From assembly GCF_038637725.1 (NCBI RefSeq), contig NZ_CP152052.1:186001-250000 (forward strand): a stretch of DNA of 64,000 bases. The letters are read 5' to 3'. The position numbers were made by a program, and so were the translations under genes. The notes under the pieces are model-generated. The model did no database searches, had not been told where the DNA came from, and was given only the letters and a program-made list of their open reading frames with translations. The DNA is from Psychrobacillus sp. FSL H8-0483 (GTDB lineage: Bacteria; Bacillota; Bacilli; Bacillales_A; Planococcaceae). Positions 24,891 through 33,613 of the stretch are shown in pieces; the stretch's first letter is position 1, and each line of letters begins with the position of its first letter.

Positions 24891-25865
24891 GTGAATGAAC
24901 AACTAATTGAACAAATTACAAAGATGGTAGTGGAAAAGCTCCAAATGAGTAACGTGAATACAAATTCTCAGGATAAAAATCAGGAGCAGCCAATGATTAA
25001 CTTGTATCAAAAAGAGCCAGTTAATAGTATTGCTGAAGCAAAAGTGACTGCCACGCCAGTAGGAGAAGTAAAATTCTATCAATCAAATGAAGCACCGAAA
25101 AAGGTAGAAGAGAAAACTCCAGTAAGTAAAAAAACTGTTTCTTTGAATGATGAAAAGAAAGAAAGTTACCTAGCAGAGCTACGTAAAAAAACGCCTTCAC
25201 GTATTGCAGTAGGTAGAGCAGGCTCGAGGCCTAAAACAAATACTTGGCTTCAGTTTCGATTTGACCATGCAGCAGCAGTAGATGCAGTTTACGGAGAGGT
25301 TCCACAGGAAATATTAGATAGACTAAATTTCTTTCAAGTTCATACGAGAGTGCAAGACAAAGAAGAGTATATTAGAAGACCTGATTTAGGCAGAAGGCTA
25401 TCTGACGAGTCTAAAGAAATGGTTTTAGAAAAGTGTAAACGATCGCCTAAAGTACAAATCGTTGCATCAAACGGACTTAGTGCAAAAGCGCTGGAGGAAA
25501 ATTTAGAAGACGTTTACCTGAGCTTAGAGCAGTCACTAAAAAATTTAAATATCGATTTAGGTACAACTTTCTATGTAGATAAAGGTCGAGTAGCGTTAAT
25601 GGATGAAATAGGAGAGCTGTTACAACCCGATGTCGTAATCATATTAATTGGAGAGCGACCAGGTCTTCTGTCAGCGGAATCATTAAGTGCTTATATTTGC
25701 TACAAGCCGAGAGTTGGAACAATTGAAGCAGATCGAATGGTTGTTTCCAATATTCACAAAGGTGGGATTCCTGCCGTAGAAGCTGGGGCCTATTTAGGTA
25801 CACTCATTCAAAAAATATTAAAGTATGAAGCAAGTGGTGTGTCGTTAGTAAAGAAAGAAGGATAG
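24891..25865 (+). CDS. eutC: EutC, ethanolamine ammonia-lyase small subunit
   Basis: EutC completes the AdoCbl-binding lyase with EutB. The core from RKKTPSRIAVGRAGSRPKT onward is typical, with QFRFDHAAAVDAV and IGERPGLLSAESLSAY. The protein has about 324 aa, longer than the roughly 295 aa of enteric EutC, because of an N-terminal extension. That starts with a short amphipathic helix (NEQLIEQITKMVVEKLQ) and a variable linker, which looks like an encapsulation peptide. I prefer GTG 24891, 9 nt after AGGAG; ATG 24882 is too close to that site. Confidence 0.93.
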   Translation: MNEQLIEQITKMVVEKLQMSNVNTNSQDKNQEQPMINLYQKEPVNSIAEAKVTATPVGEVKFYQSNEAPKKVEEKTPVSKKTVSLNDEKKESYLAELRKKTPSRIAVGRAGSRPKTNTWLQFRFDHAAAVDAVYGEVPQEILDRLNFFQVHTRVQDKEEYIRRPDLGRRLSDESKEMVLEKCKRSPKVQIVASNGLSAKALEENLEDVYLSLEQSLKNLNIDLGTTFYVDKGRVALMDEIGELLQPDVVIILIGERPGLLSAESLSAYICYKPRVGTIEADRMVVSNIHKGGIPAVEAGAYLGTLIQKILKYEASGVSLVKKEG

Positions 25866-25882
25866 GAGGTTTCTAGACTCGT

Positions 25883-26530
25883 ATGAAAAAAATTCATGCA
25901 AATATTTTGTCCATGCAAGTTATTTCAAACGTGGATGCCGGCCTTGCTGAAAAGCTCCAATTAAAACCCTATCAAAGAAGCTTAGGCTTATTTACAACGA
26001 CGATTGACGACGTTGGCTATACAGCTGCTGATGAAGCTACGAAAAAGTCGGATGTAGAAGTCGTTTATGCAAAAAGCTTTTATGCCGGAGCAGCGCATGC
26101 TTCTGGGCCACTTTCTGGAGAGTTTATCGGTATAATTGCCGGTCCTTCACCAGAAGAAGTGAAAAGTGGGCTTGAATCTATTCGAATTACGATAGAAAAC
26201 GATGCTTATTTTGAAGCAATCAATGATGATGAGAATCACGCGCTATATGCCAAAACAATTTCAAGTTGTGGAAGTTATTTAGCAAGTGTTGCTGGAGTAA
26301 AAGAAGGTCAGTCCCTAGCCTATTTAATCGCGCCACCTTTAGAAGCAATTGTTGGCTTAGATGCTGCTTTAAAGGCTGCGGATGTTCAGGTAAGCGAATT
26401 CTTTTCGCCGCCATCTGAGACGAACTTTGGAGGAGGATTACTCACTGGTAGTCAATCGTCCTGTCAAGCAGCAGCAGATGCGTTTAGGGATGCAATTTTT
26501 AACATGGCGAAGCGGCCATTAGATTACTAG
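25883..26530 (+). CDS. eutL: EutL, tandem-BMC trimer shell protein
   Basis: EutL is a shell protein with two BMC domains per chain that forms trimers with a gated pore. The 215-aa length and sequence blocks VISNVDAGLAEKLQLKPYQRSLGLFTT, YAGAAHASGPLSGEFIGI and FSPPSETNFGGGLLTGSQSSCQAA are characteristic. AGGAGG stands about 11 nt before the ATG. It lies between eutC and eutE. Confidence 0.94.
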   Translation: MKKIHANILSMQVISNVDAGLAEKLQLKPYQRSLGLFTTTIDDVGYTAADEATKKSDVEVVYAKSFYAGAAHASGPLSGEFIGIIAGPSPEEVKSGLESIRITIENDAYFEAINDDENHALYAKTISSCGSYLASVAGVKEGQSLAYLIAPPLEAIVGLDAALKAADVQVSEFFSPPSETNFGGGLLTGSQSSCQAAADAFRDAIFNMAKRPLDY

Positions 26531-26546
26531 GAAAGGAGTAAATGCT

Positions 26547-28061
26547 TTGGTTACCGTTATAGATAAAGATTTATTAGCTCTTCAAGAAATGCGAACTGCA
26601 GTTCAAGCGGCAAAAGCTGCCCAGAAAGTGTATATGAATTTCACACAAGAGCAAGTCGACCAAGTTGTAAAAGCAGTTGCGAATGCAGCTTTTGCAGAAT
26701 CTGCTAGACTTGCGCAAATGGCAGTGGAAGAAACAGGTATGGGAGTAGCTGAACATAAAAAGATTAAAAATGAAGTTGGCTCTCGAGATGTTTATGAAAG
26801 TATAAAGAATGTAAAAACAGTCGGTATTGTAGGAGAAGATAAAGTAAATAAAGTAGTAGAGATTGCTGCTCCATTTGGAGTAGTAGCTGGAATCATTCCA
26901 ACTACAAACCCTACGTCTACTGCGTTCTTTAAAACGCTAATCTCATTAAAAACAAGAAATGCTATTGTAGTAAGTCCTCACCCATATGCGGTGAACTGTA
27001 CGCAAGAAGCTCTTAAAGTATGCGAGGAAGCGGCAGTTACTGCAGGCGCTCCTAAGGGGCTTGTACAATGTTTAACGATGGCTTCTATGGAAGCAACGCA
27101 ACAGCTTATGAAGCATCCGGATATTAACCTCATTTTAGCAACTGGTGGGGGGGCTTTAGTAAAAGCGGCATATAGCTCTGGGAAACCAGCGTATGGAGTA
27201 GGTCCAGGAAATGTTCCTGTATATATCGAGCGCACTGCAAAAATTGATAAAGCAGTGGAGAATATCGTTAATAGTAAGTCTTTCGATTATGGAACGATTT
27301 GTGCAACGGAACAGGCAATTGTAGTGGATCGAAATGTAGCAGAATTAGTGACTCGTGCTCTCAAGAAAAATGGAGCTTACATATTGTCTGATACAGAAAA
27401 GCTAGCAATGGAGAAGGTTATCTCACCAGTTCCAGGAAAGGTGAATCCTAAAATTGTTGGTAAGAGCCCACAAACGATTGCGAATCTTGCTGGTATTTCA
27501 TTACCAGAAGGTACTCGTATAATAGTTGGGATGGAGACGAAAATTGGGAAAGATGTTCCGTTTTCGTTAGAAAAGCTTTCGCCGGTGTTTGCGATGTATA
27601 TTGCATCCGACGTCAATCATGCGAAGGAACTCTGCTTGTCTCTTTTACAGCTTGGAGGAATGGGGCACAGTCTTTCTCTTCATACAGAAACAGACGCGAT
27701 TGCTAGAGAATTTGCAATTGAAATGCCTGTTTCTAGAATTATGGTTAATACGATGTCTTCTGTAGGAGCTGTAGGGGGAACAACAGGCTTAATGCCTTCT
27801 TTGACTCTAGGCTGTGGCACATTCGGTGGTAATATTACATCCGATAACGTAACTGCGAAGCATTTATTGAATATCAAGAGAATGGCTTATGGAATAAAAG
27901 AAGTAAATCTTCCAACACATGAGCCAACATCTTCTTCTGGTGATGACGTAACAGAGCAAGTTGTATCAAGTGTATTACAATCGTTGGGTTCAAATGACTC
28001 AGTCGATCCAAATGTAGTGAAAGACTTAGTCAGTGAAATAGTAAAAAAATTATCTAAATAA
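26547..28061 (+). CDS. eutE: EutE, CoA-acylating acetaldehyde dehydrogenase
   Basis: EutE oxidises acetaldehyde to acetyl-CoA with NAD+ and CoA in the microcompartment. The catalytic Cys lies in [15 protein letters not shown], and [14 protein letters not shown] and [12 protein letters not shown] are typical of this ALDH subgroup. The 504-aa chain has a C-terminal extension: after a flexible stretch ([13 protein letters not shown]) two short helices appear, the last being [17 protein letters not shown], which looks like an encapsulation peptide. Enteric EutE carries this signal at the N-terminus. Start TTG 26547 follows AAAGGAG. Confidence 0.94.
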   Translation: MVTVIDKDLLALQEMRTAVQAAKAAQKVYMNFTQEQVDQVVKAVANAAFAESARLAQMAVEETGMGVAEHKKIKNEVGSRDVYESIKNVKTVGIVGEDKVNKVVEIAAPFGVVAGIIPTTNPTSTAFFKTLISLKTRNAIVVSPHPYAVNCTQEALKVCEEAAVTAGAPKGLVQCLTMASMEATQQLMKHPDINLILATGGGALVKAAYSSGKPAYGVGPGNVPVYIERTAKIDKAVENIVNSKSFDYGTICATEQAIVVDRNVAELVTRALKKNGAYILSDTEKLAMEKVISPVPGKVNPKIVGKSPQTIANLAGISLPEGTRIIVGMETKIGKDVPFSLEKLSPVFAMYIASDVNHAKELCLSLLQLGGMGHSLSLHTETDAIAREFAIEMPVSRIMVNTMSSVGAVGGTTGLMPSLTLGCGTFGGNITSDNVTAKHLLNIKRMAYGIKEVNLPTHEPTSSSGDDVTEQVVSSVLQSLGSNDSVDPNVVKDLVSEIVKKLSK

Positions 28062-28083
28062 TATATCTTAGGAGGAAATGAAT

Positions 28084-28371
28084 ATGTCAAGAGAAGGTAC
28101 AGCATTAGGAATGGTAGAAACAAAAGGATTAATCGGTTCAATTGAGGCTGCAGATGCAATGGTGAAGGCAGCAAGCGTTAACCTAGTAGGGAAAGTACAC
28201 GTTGGTGGAGGAATTGTAACTGTATTAGTTCGCGGTGATGTAGGTGCAGTAAAAGCTGCAACAGATGCAGGAGCAGCAGCAGCACAACGTGTAGGAGAAT
28301 TATTATCTGTTCATGTAATTCCAAGACCACATAACGAGCTTGAAATGATTTTACCTAAATTAGAAAACTAA
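28084..28371 (+). CDS. eutM: EutM, major BMC hexamer shell protein
   Basis: This 95-aa single-BMC-domain protein ([24 protein letters not shown]...[12 protein letters not shown]) is the major hexameric shell tile, with the pore loop in VHVGGG. I chose ATG 28084, 7 nt after AGGAGG; the in-frame ATG at 28078 is too close. A second, longer BMC protein is encoded at 29612. Confidence 0.94.
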   Translation: MSREGTALGMVETKGLIGSIEAADAMVKAASVNLVGKVHVGGGIVTVLVRGDVGAVKAATDAGAAAAQRVGELLSVHVIPRPHNELEMILPKLEN

Positions 28372-28456
28372 TAGTTTGTTATAAACCCTTCTGAAACGAG
28401 TTTTGCTTAGGAGTTAATATAACTGAGTTGTATTTGATAAGAAAGGCGGTACTAAG

Positions 28457-29317
28457 ATGAATCAGCAATTGATTGAAAAAATTGTAGGGGAAGTTTTAGA
28501 ACAACTAACAAAAGTTGGACAGACACTTCCAAATGATTCAATTCCAATCGCTGTTTCTGCCCGTCATGTTCATTTGTCTCCACAACATGTGGAAGCGCTT
28601 TTTGGTAAAGGGTATGAGTTAACAAAAAAGGCAGATTTGTCTCAACCAAATCAATTTGCTGCCAATGAAACAGTAGTTATAGCAGGACCAAAAGGTAGTA
28701 TCGAACGAGTTCGAGTACTTGGTCCTGCTCGTTCATTGACACAAGCAGAAGTAAGTTGGACAGACGCGATGAAGCTAGGAGTAAATCCACCGCTTCGTGA
28801 ATCAGGAGATATTGAAGGCTCTGGTGCTTTTACAATAATCGGACCAAAAGGAAGCCTCTTTTTAGAAGAAGGACTAATCATCGCACAAGCTCATATTCAT
28901 ATGGCAACTGCAGACGCTGCTCGTTTTAATGTACAAAATGGAGAGTGTGTGTCAGTAGAAGTGAATGGTGTTCGCCCAATTGCATATCGAAATGTAAAAA
29001 TTCGTGTTTCCGATCGTTACCGTTTAGAAATGCATATCGATACAGACGAAGCGAATGCTGGTTTTATTTCAAAAGGAGCAATTGGTCGTCTGATGAAATC
29101 TGGAGAAGTACACACTCCAGTTCTGGTAGAGCCCCAAACATCCGAGGTAGAAAGTAGTAGCAAATCTGTTTTGCATTTTCAAAAGAAACTACTTTCAAAA
29201 GATGATGTAAGAGATATTAAAGAAAAAGAAATTGTTCTAGAAAAAGGGACAATTGTTACTGCACTTGCACGTGATACTGCAAGAGATTTAGGTATATCCA
29301 TTTCGTTTAGAAAATAG
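28457..29317 (+). CDS. pduL: PduL-type phosphotransacylase with C-terminal extension
   Basis: PduL converts acetyl-CoA and phosphate to acetyl phosphate and CoA, recycling CoA inside the compartment. An N-terminal amphipathic helix (NQQLIEKIVGEVLEQLTK) looks like an encapsulation peptide. Zinc-site motifs are VSARHVHLS and AQAHIHMATADA. About 65 residues follow the PduL core (which ends near GAIGRLMK), including KGTIVTALARDTARDLGIS. That piece resembles a segment I associate with other microcompartment enzymes such as EutT. Whether it has its own function is unknown. It replaces EutD in this operon. Confidence 0.9.
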   Translation: MNQQLIEKIVGEVLEQLTKVGQTLPNDSIPIAVSARHVHLSPQHVEALFGKGYELTKKADLSQPNQFAANETVVIAGPKGSIERVRVLGPARSLTQAEVSWTDAMKLGVNPPLRESGDIEGSGAFTIIGPKGSLFLEEGLIIAQAHIHMATADAARFNVQNGECVSVEVNGVRPIAYRNVKIRVSDRYRLEMHIDTDEANAGFISKGAIGRLMKSGEVHTPVLVEPQTSEVESSSKSVLHFQKKLLSKDDVRDIKEKEIVLEKGTIVTALARDTARDLGISISFRK

Positions 29318-29334
29318 AAGCAGGTGATGACAGC

Positions 29335-29637
29335 ATGCAGATAGGAAGAGTTATCGGAAACGTTTGGGCAACTCGTAAAGAGGAAGGGTTACAAGGGTTA
29401 AAATTACTCATTGTGCAGCCCGTAAACGTACACGGAAAACCAGTGAAAAACCAGTTTGTTGCTGCTGACCGAATAGGTGCTGGTATCGGAGACGATGTAC
29501 TCGTTACTAGCGGTGGTTCATCACGTTACATAATGCGTGATAATCCAATTCCCATCGATTCAGTAATTATTGGAATTATTGATTCGACTGAAGTAGAGAG
29601 AGGTGAAATCGATGAGTCAAGCAATTGGGATGATTGA
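29335..29637 (+). CDS. eutN: EutN/CcmL-type pentamer vertex protein
   Basis: This 100-aa protein closes the vertices of the shell as a pentamer. It starts MQIGRVIGNVWATRK and contains GLKLLIVQPV, DRIGAGIGDDVLVTSGGSSR and PIDSVIIGIID, all typical of the BMC pentamer family. It is translated directly after pduL, and its end overlaps the next BMC gene by 26 bp in another frame. Confidence 0.93.
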   Translation: MQIGRVIGNVWATRKEEGLQGLKLLIVQPVNVHGKPVKNQFVAADRIGAGIGDDVLVTSGGSSRYIMRDNPIPIDSVIIGIIDSTEVERGEIDESSNWDD

Positions 29638-29974
29638 AACAAAAGGGTTAATTGGTTCAATCGAAGCAACAGATGCAATGATTAAAGCGGCGCATGTAAC
29701 ATTAATCAAACAAGAAATGGTCGACGGTGGAATTGTGACGGTTGTTGTTCAAGGAGACGTAGGTGCAGTGCAAGCAGCTGTAGATGCGGGTCGTGAAGCA
29801 GCAAAGCGTGTAGGAGAGCTTTTAGGAGCTCATGTTATTCCACGTCCAGACCAATCTGTTTTTGATATGATTAAACCTCTTGACTACAATAAATACGAAG
29901 AAAGTAAGCAACCAACAAAGCCTTCACGAACAAAAGTAGTAAAAACAGAAGCTAGCCCACCAGCAGAATCGTGA
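29612..29974 (+). CDS. Second BMC hexamer protein with C-terminal tail
   Basis: The first 90 residues form one BMC domain ([24 protein letters not shown] ... HVIPRPDQSVFDMI) close to the EutM in this operon. A polar, positively charged tail of about 30 residues (ESKQPTKPSRTKVVKTEA) follows. EutK also has an extension after its BMC domain, but that is a folded nucleic-acid-binding-like module, whereas this tail looks disordered. I chose ATG 29612, 8 nt after GAGAGGTG. A paralogous shell tile is the safest name. Confidence 0.85.
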   Translation: MSQAIGMIETKGLIGSIEATDAMIKAAHVTLIKQEMVDGGIVTVVVQGDVGAVQAAVDAGREAAKRVGELLGAHVIPRPDQSVFDMIKPLDYNKYEESKQPTKPSRTKVVKTEASPPAES

Positions 29975-29997
29975 GGTATTGGAAAGGGTGAAAACAC

Positions 29998-30939
29998 TTG
30001 GCTTTTCGGAGAAATAAAATTGCTGTAATTGGTGCTGGATATACAGGAGCTACTGTAGCTTTAATGGCAGCACAAAAAGAACTAGGAGATATTGTGCTTG
30101 TAGATATTCCAGAACAAGAGAATCCTGCAAAAGGGAAAGCGCTCGATATTCTGGAGACAGGTCCAGTTCAACGCTTCAATTCGAAAATTACTGGTACATC
30201 CAACTATGAACAGATAAAAGACGCTGATATGGTTATTATTACAGCAGGTATTGCTAGAAAACCTGGCATGAGCAGAGATGACCTCGTTAATACAAATGCC
30301 AAAATTATTCGTTCCGTTTCTGAACAAGTGAAAAAGTACGCTCCAGACAGCTATGTATTAATCTTGAGCAATCCTGTAGATGCCATGACCTATGTATGCT
30401 ATAAAACAACGGGATTCCCTAAAAATAGAGTGATCGGTCAATCCGGTGTCTTAGACACTGCGCGATTCAATACATTCGTTGCAGAGGAATTAAATATTTC
30501 TGTCGAGGACATTTCAGGCTTTGTATTAGGTGGACATGGAGATGATATGGTTCCACTTGTGCGCTATTCATACGCAGGTGGAATACCACTGGAGAAAATC
30601 ATTCCGAAAGACCGTCTAGATGCAATTGTAGAGCGAACTAGAAAAGGTGGCGGCGAAATCGTCGCGCTACTCGGAAATGGTAGTGCATACTATGCACCAG
30701 CTGCTTCACTTGTGGAAATGGCGGAGTCCATTATTCGTGATAAAAAGAGAATATTACCTTCAGTTGCATATTTAGAAGGAGAGTACGGTTACAGTGACTT
30801 GTATTTAGGAGTACCAACTGTAATTGGTGGTAATGGGATAGAAAGTATTATCGAACTTCCTTTAACAAACGAAGAAAAACAGGCGTTAGATAAATCGGTA
30901 GAGTCTGTTCAATCTGTCCTTAAAATTTGCAACGTATAA
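29998..30939 (+). CDS. mdh: Malate dehydrogenase at the end of the eut operon
   Basis: This 313-aa enzyme interconverts malate and oxaloacetate with NAD(H). The nucleotide-binding loop is [12 protein letters not shown], and [14 protein letters not shown] carries the arginine that distinguishes malate from lactate dehydrogenases. The catalytic His lies in [10 protein letters not shown]. It resembles B. subtilis Mdh closely, but the usual citZ-icd-mdh context is absent. No encapsulation-like helix is seen, so it probably works in the cytosol. It starts with TTG 29998 only 23 bp after the BMC gene, so it should be co-transcribed with eut genes. Confidence 0.9.
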   Translation: MAFRRNKIAVIGAGYTGATVALMAAQKELGDIVLVDIPEQENPAKGKALDILETGPVQRFNSKITGTSNYEQIKDADMVIITAGIARKPGMSRDDLVNTNAKIIRSVSEQVKKYAPDSYVLILSNPVDAMTYVCYKTTGFPKNRVIGQSGVLDTARFNTFVAEELNISVEDISGFVLGGHGDDMVPLVRYSYAGGIPLEKIIPKDRLDAIVERTRKGGGEIVALLGNGSAYYAPAASLVEMAESIIRDKKRILPSVAYLEGEYGYSDLYLGVPTVIGGNGIESIIELPLTNEEKQALDKSVESVQSVLKICNV

Positions 30940-30940
30940 A

Positions 30941-30972
30941 AAGCATTCCATCTACTTTGGAATGCTTTTTTC
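30941..30972 (+). terminator. Rho-independent terminator of the eut operon
   Basis: AAGCATTCCA (30941-30950) pairs with TGGAATGCTT (30958-30967), followed by a T run. Confidence 0.9.
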
Positions 30973-30973
30973 A

Positions 30974-31139
30974 ATGCATAAGAAGACACCCATGATTTAA
31001 TACTCATACACCCCTACTCGACATTGTCCAGGTCAGCTCCTCTAAATCTAACGGTAATAGTGTACCGAATGTTTAGTCCAATGCCCTCAGGAATGTGAAG
31101 GACAAGATGACTTAAATGGCACGTGCGCTTTTCTTCTTT
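30974..31139. repeat. Partial R2 repeat at the 3' end of the kinase gene
   Basis: The stretch CTCCTCTAAATCTAACGGTA and the following AATGTTTAGTCCAA match the R2 copy near 17350-17395. The right end GCACGTGCGCTTTTCTTCTTTATA matches the R2 terminus in split form. That terminus contains the minus-strand stop codon of the kinase that ends at 31138. Confidence 0.6.
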
Positions 31140-32805
31140 ATACAGCTGGAAGAACGATTGAGACGATTGTTCCATTGTCACCAGAATCCACGTGAATTTG
31201 TCCAGCATGTGCTTCGACGAGCTGTTTAGTTATAGCGAGCCCTAAACCTGTTCCAGAAACCTCAGAGGTTGTATTTGTACCTCGGTAATATCGGTCAAAC
31301 AGGTTCTCTAGCTCTTCTGTCGGAATTCCGTTCCCATCATCCCTCACTTGTAAGTACACACTGTCTTTCTTTTTCTCAATTTCAATAAACACTTTTGTTC
31401 CTTTAGGTGTATGTTTTATCGCATTTCCGACTATATTATCGAGTACTCGGGCTAATAGTTTCGGATCAAAGAAAACATGTGCCTCTGGATGACCAGTGGG
31501 CTGTTGTAATTCCGGCCAAACAGAGCTATTTACATAGCCTAAGATAAAGTCAAAAAGGTTTAAATCTATTTTATGAATAGCGATCGCATTATTTTTTAGT
31601 TGGTACGTGTACGTCAAATCTTCTATTAATGCATCCATGTATGTTGCCTTTTCCTGCATTGTTTTGGCGAAATGCTTCACTTCTGTATCCGACCATTCAT
31701 AATCGTTCGAAGATAGCATTGTTGAATATCCGTAAATCGAGCTAAGTGGCGTTTTTAAATCATGTGAAAGGCCAGTAATCCAGTCCTCACGAAGTTTTTC
31801 GGTTTGCAAAATTTTCCGTTCGTTTTCTTGTAACGTATGTGTTAATCGAGATAGTGACTGATCTATATCTTCATATACACGGTATTTACGTTTAAATCTG
31901 CCAGTTTTTTTAGTACGCAGTTTTCGATCATCTAAAGAAGCATAGTCTTGTTTCCCCAACTTTTCGATTCGTCTCAAAAAGTATAAAACAGGTCGCCCAA
32001 ATCGATTTCCAATCCAAAAGGAGAAGAGAAGTGTAAATAATAAAAGTAGGACATGGAAGACTAGAATTCCAACGAAAAATTTTTTAATGCCGTTTTCAAG
32101 TGCGGGTTCAAAAGGATTATAGTGTGAGTTTCTTAGTCTTACAACAGCGGTGGTTCCATCTTTTAATATTTCCGAAGCAACGATTTCTTTCCTTTCCATA
32201 TAATCATGAGAACCAGCAAGGATTTCAATACCACTCAGTTCTTTTTTTGAGTCACCAAAAATAACTTGCTCCCGTTTTCCAGCTGCATTGTAAATTTCAA
32301 AGCTAGCGTTTGCATTAGCTAGTTCTTTTTGGATTTCTTTTGATAGCTCTGCAGGGTACTGCTGAACGATTGTTGATAATAATTGCTGTGCAAGATGGTT
32401 ATCAATGAATACTAAATACAAGCCATTCCCTTGATTCCAAACGAAGGATTTGCTAGATTTCGTCATTTCAACAAACTGTGAAATGGAATAGTTTGTACAG
32501 CATTTAAAGCCTTTTTTTGAACTAGCTAGTACAGTACCGTTTGTATCTATTAATTGAACAACCCCGCTATTAGCATTTGCAGAATTTATTAGTTTTTGTG
32601 ATAAATGATAAGTGCCGTCTGCATCCTTTTTAAAATCTGATTCTAGCTCAAAAGCATCTAACTCACGGATATTGGAGTAACTACTAGTACTTGTAATATC
32701 GTAAAAAAAGTATGCAGACAGTCCGAAAGAGGCAATCAGTAAAAAACCATAAAACAAAACGAAGTAAACTAAAAATCGAGCAGTCATTTTTCCGGATAAG
32801 CTCAT
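31138..32805 (-). CDS. Sensor histidine kinase
   Basis: This membrane kinase has one helix near residues 12-35, an extracytoplasmic sensor of about 190 residues containing a paired cysteine (KGFKCCTNYS), a second helix (FFVGILVFHVLLLLFTLLFS) and a linker. The HisKA motif WITGLSHDLKTPLSSIYGY and an ATPase domain with DNGNGIP and GTGLGLAITKQ follow. I chose ATG 32805 (555 aa), directly after the regulator stop and behind GTGAGGA; a longer frame would overlap the regulator. Its stop codon lies in the R2 terminus. With the divergent DUF418 gene it resembles the YrkP-YrkQ/YrkO arrangement of B. subtilis. Confidence 0.88.
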   Translation of the reverse strand: MSLSGKMTARFLVYFVLFYGFLLIASFGLSAYFFYDITSTSSYSNIRELDAFELESDFKKDADGTYHLSQKLINSANANSGVVQLIDTNGTVLASSKKGFKCCTNYSISQFVEMTKSSKSFVWNQGNGLYLVFIDNHLAQQLLSTIVQQYPAELSKEIQKELANANASFEIYNAAGKREQVIFGDSKKELSGIEILAGSHDYMERKEIVASEILKDGTTAVVRLRNSHYNPFEPALENGIKKFFVGILVFHVLLLLFTLLFSFWIGNRFGRPVLYFLRRIEKLGKQDYASLDDRKLRTKKTGRFKRKYRVYEDIDQSLSRLTHTLQENERKILQTEKLREDWITGLSHDLKTPLSSIYGYSTMLSSNDYEWSDTEVKHFAKTMQEKATYMDALIEDLTYTYQLKNNAIAIHKIDLNLFDFILGYVNSSVWPELQQPTGHPEAHVFFDPKLLARVLDNIVGNAIKHTPKGTKVFIEIEKKKDSVYLQVRDDGNGIPTEELENLFDRYYRGTNTTSEVSGTGLGLAITKQLVEAHAGQIHVDSGDNGTIVSIVLPAV

Positions 32806-32806
32806 A

Positions 32807-33505
32807 TTATCGTTCCTCACTAATGAGCTTGTAGCCAATCCCGCGAATCGTCAGGAGAAGCTGTGGACTTCCTGGGTTCACTTCAATTCTCTCTCGTAAC
32901 TTTCGGATATGTACCATAATGGTATTATCATCGATAAAATGTTCCTCGCCCCATACTTGCCCATAAATTTGTTCTTTTGATAATACTTGTCCAGGATGTT
33001 CACAAAAGAAATGGAGTAAGTGAAATAGTTTTCCAGCTAATACAGTAGTTTTTCCTGCAACGGTAAGTTCTGCTGCTTGAATATCTAATTGAAAGCGTCC
33101 GAAATCATATACAGGTTTTGACTTTGTAATGGAGGGTAAGTATCTTTTCATTTGTACTTTCACGCGTGCTGCAAGCTCCATTGGATTAAAAGGTTTTGTA
33201 ATATAATCATCTGCTCCGTACATAAAGCCTCTAATTTTATCTGCATCATTTGCTTTTGCTGTTAAGAAGAAGATCGGTGCATCTGATTGTTTTCTAATAT
33301 GTTCTGCTAAATCGAGACCTGTTCCATCAGGTAACATAATATCTAATATATATAAATCATACGTATTTTGTGTAATATGTGTAGTGGCATCTTTAATACT
33401 TGTACAAACATTGATATTGTTAAATCCTTCTTTTCTTAATACGATATCCACCATGTCTCCTATTGCTTGTTCGTCATCTACAACTAGAATTTTCACATCT
33501 ACCAT
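32807..33505 (-). CDS. OmpR-family response regulator
   Basis: This 232-aa regulator has a receiver domain (VDDEQ near the start, phosphoacceptor Asp in LYILDIMLPDGTG, Lys in DDYITKPFNP) and a winged helix ending LLTIRGIGYKLI. GGAGTGG precedes ATG 33505. It is transcribed first, followed directly by the kinase. Three hexamers spaced 11 bp apart lie upstream at 33522-33549 and may be its own binding site. Confidence 0.9.
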   Translation of the reverse strand: MVDVKILVVDDEQAIGDMVDIVLRKEGFNNINVCTSIKDATTHITQNTYDLYILDIMLPDGTGLDLAEHIRKQSDAPIFFLTAKANDADKIRGFMYGADDYITKPFNPMELAARVKVQMKRYLPSITKSKPVYDFGRFQLDIQAAELTVAGKTTVLAGKLFHLLHFFCEHPGQVLSKEQIYGQVWGEEHFIDDNTIMVHIRKLRERIEVNPGSPQLLLTIRGIGYKLISEER

Positions 33506-33521
33506 TTATCCCACTCCACCA

Positions 33522-33549
33522 TTTAAGATTTCTTTAAGGTACGTTTCAT
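33522..33549. promoter_or_regulatory. Direct-repeat operator candidate between regulator and DUF418 genes
   Basis: TTTAAG, 5 nt, TTTAAG, 5 nt, TTTCAT: three hexamers with an 11-bp period, the usual geometry for OmpR/PhoB-type regulators, in the 108-bp divergent region. Confidence 0.45.
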
Positions 33550-33613
33550 TTTGATATAAGCTTTCTATCTTATACTAACAAATGAGCGATAGAAAATTCT
33601 AGGAGGACTACGA

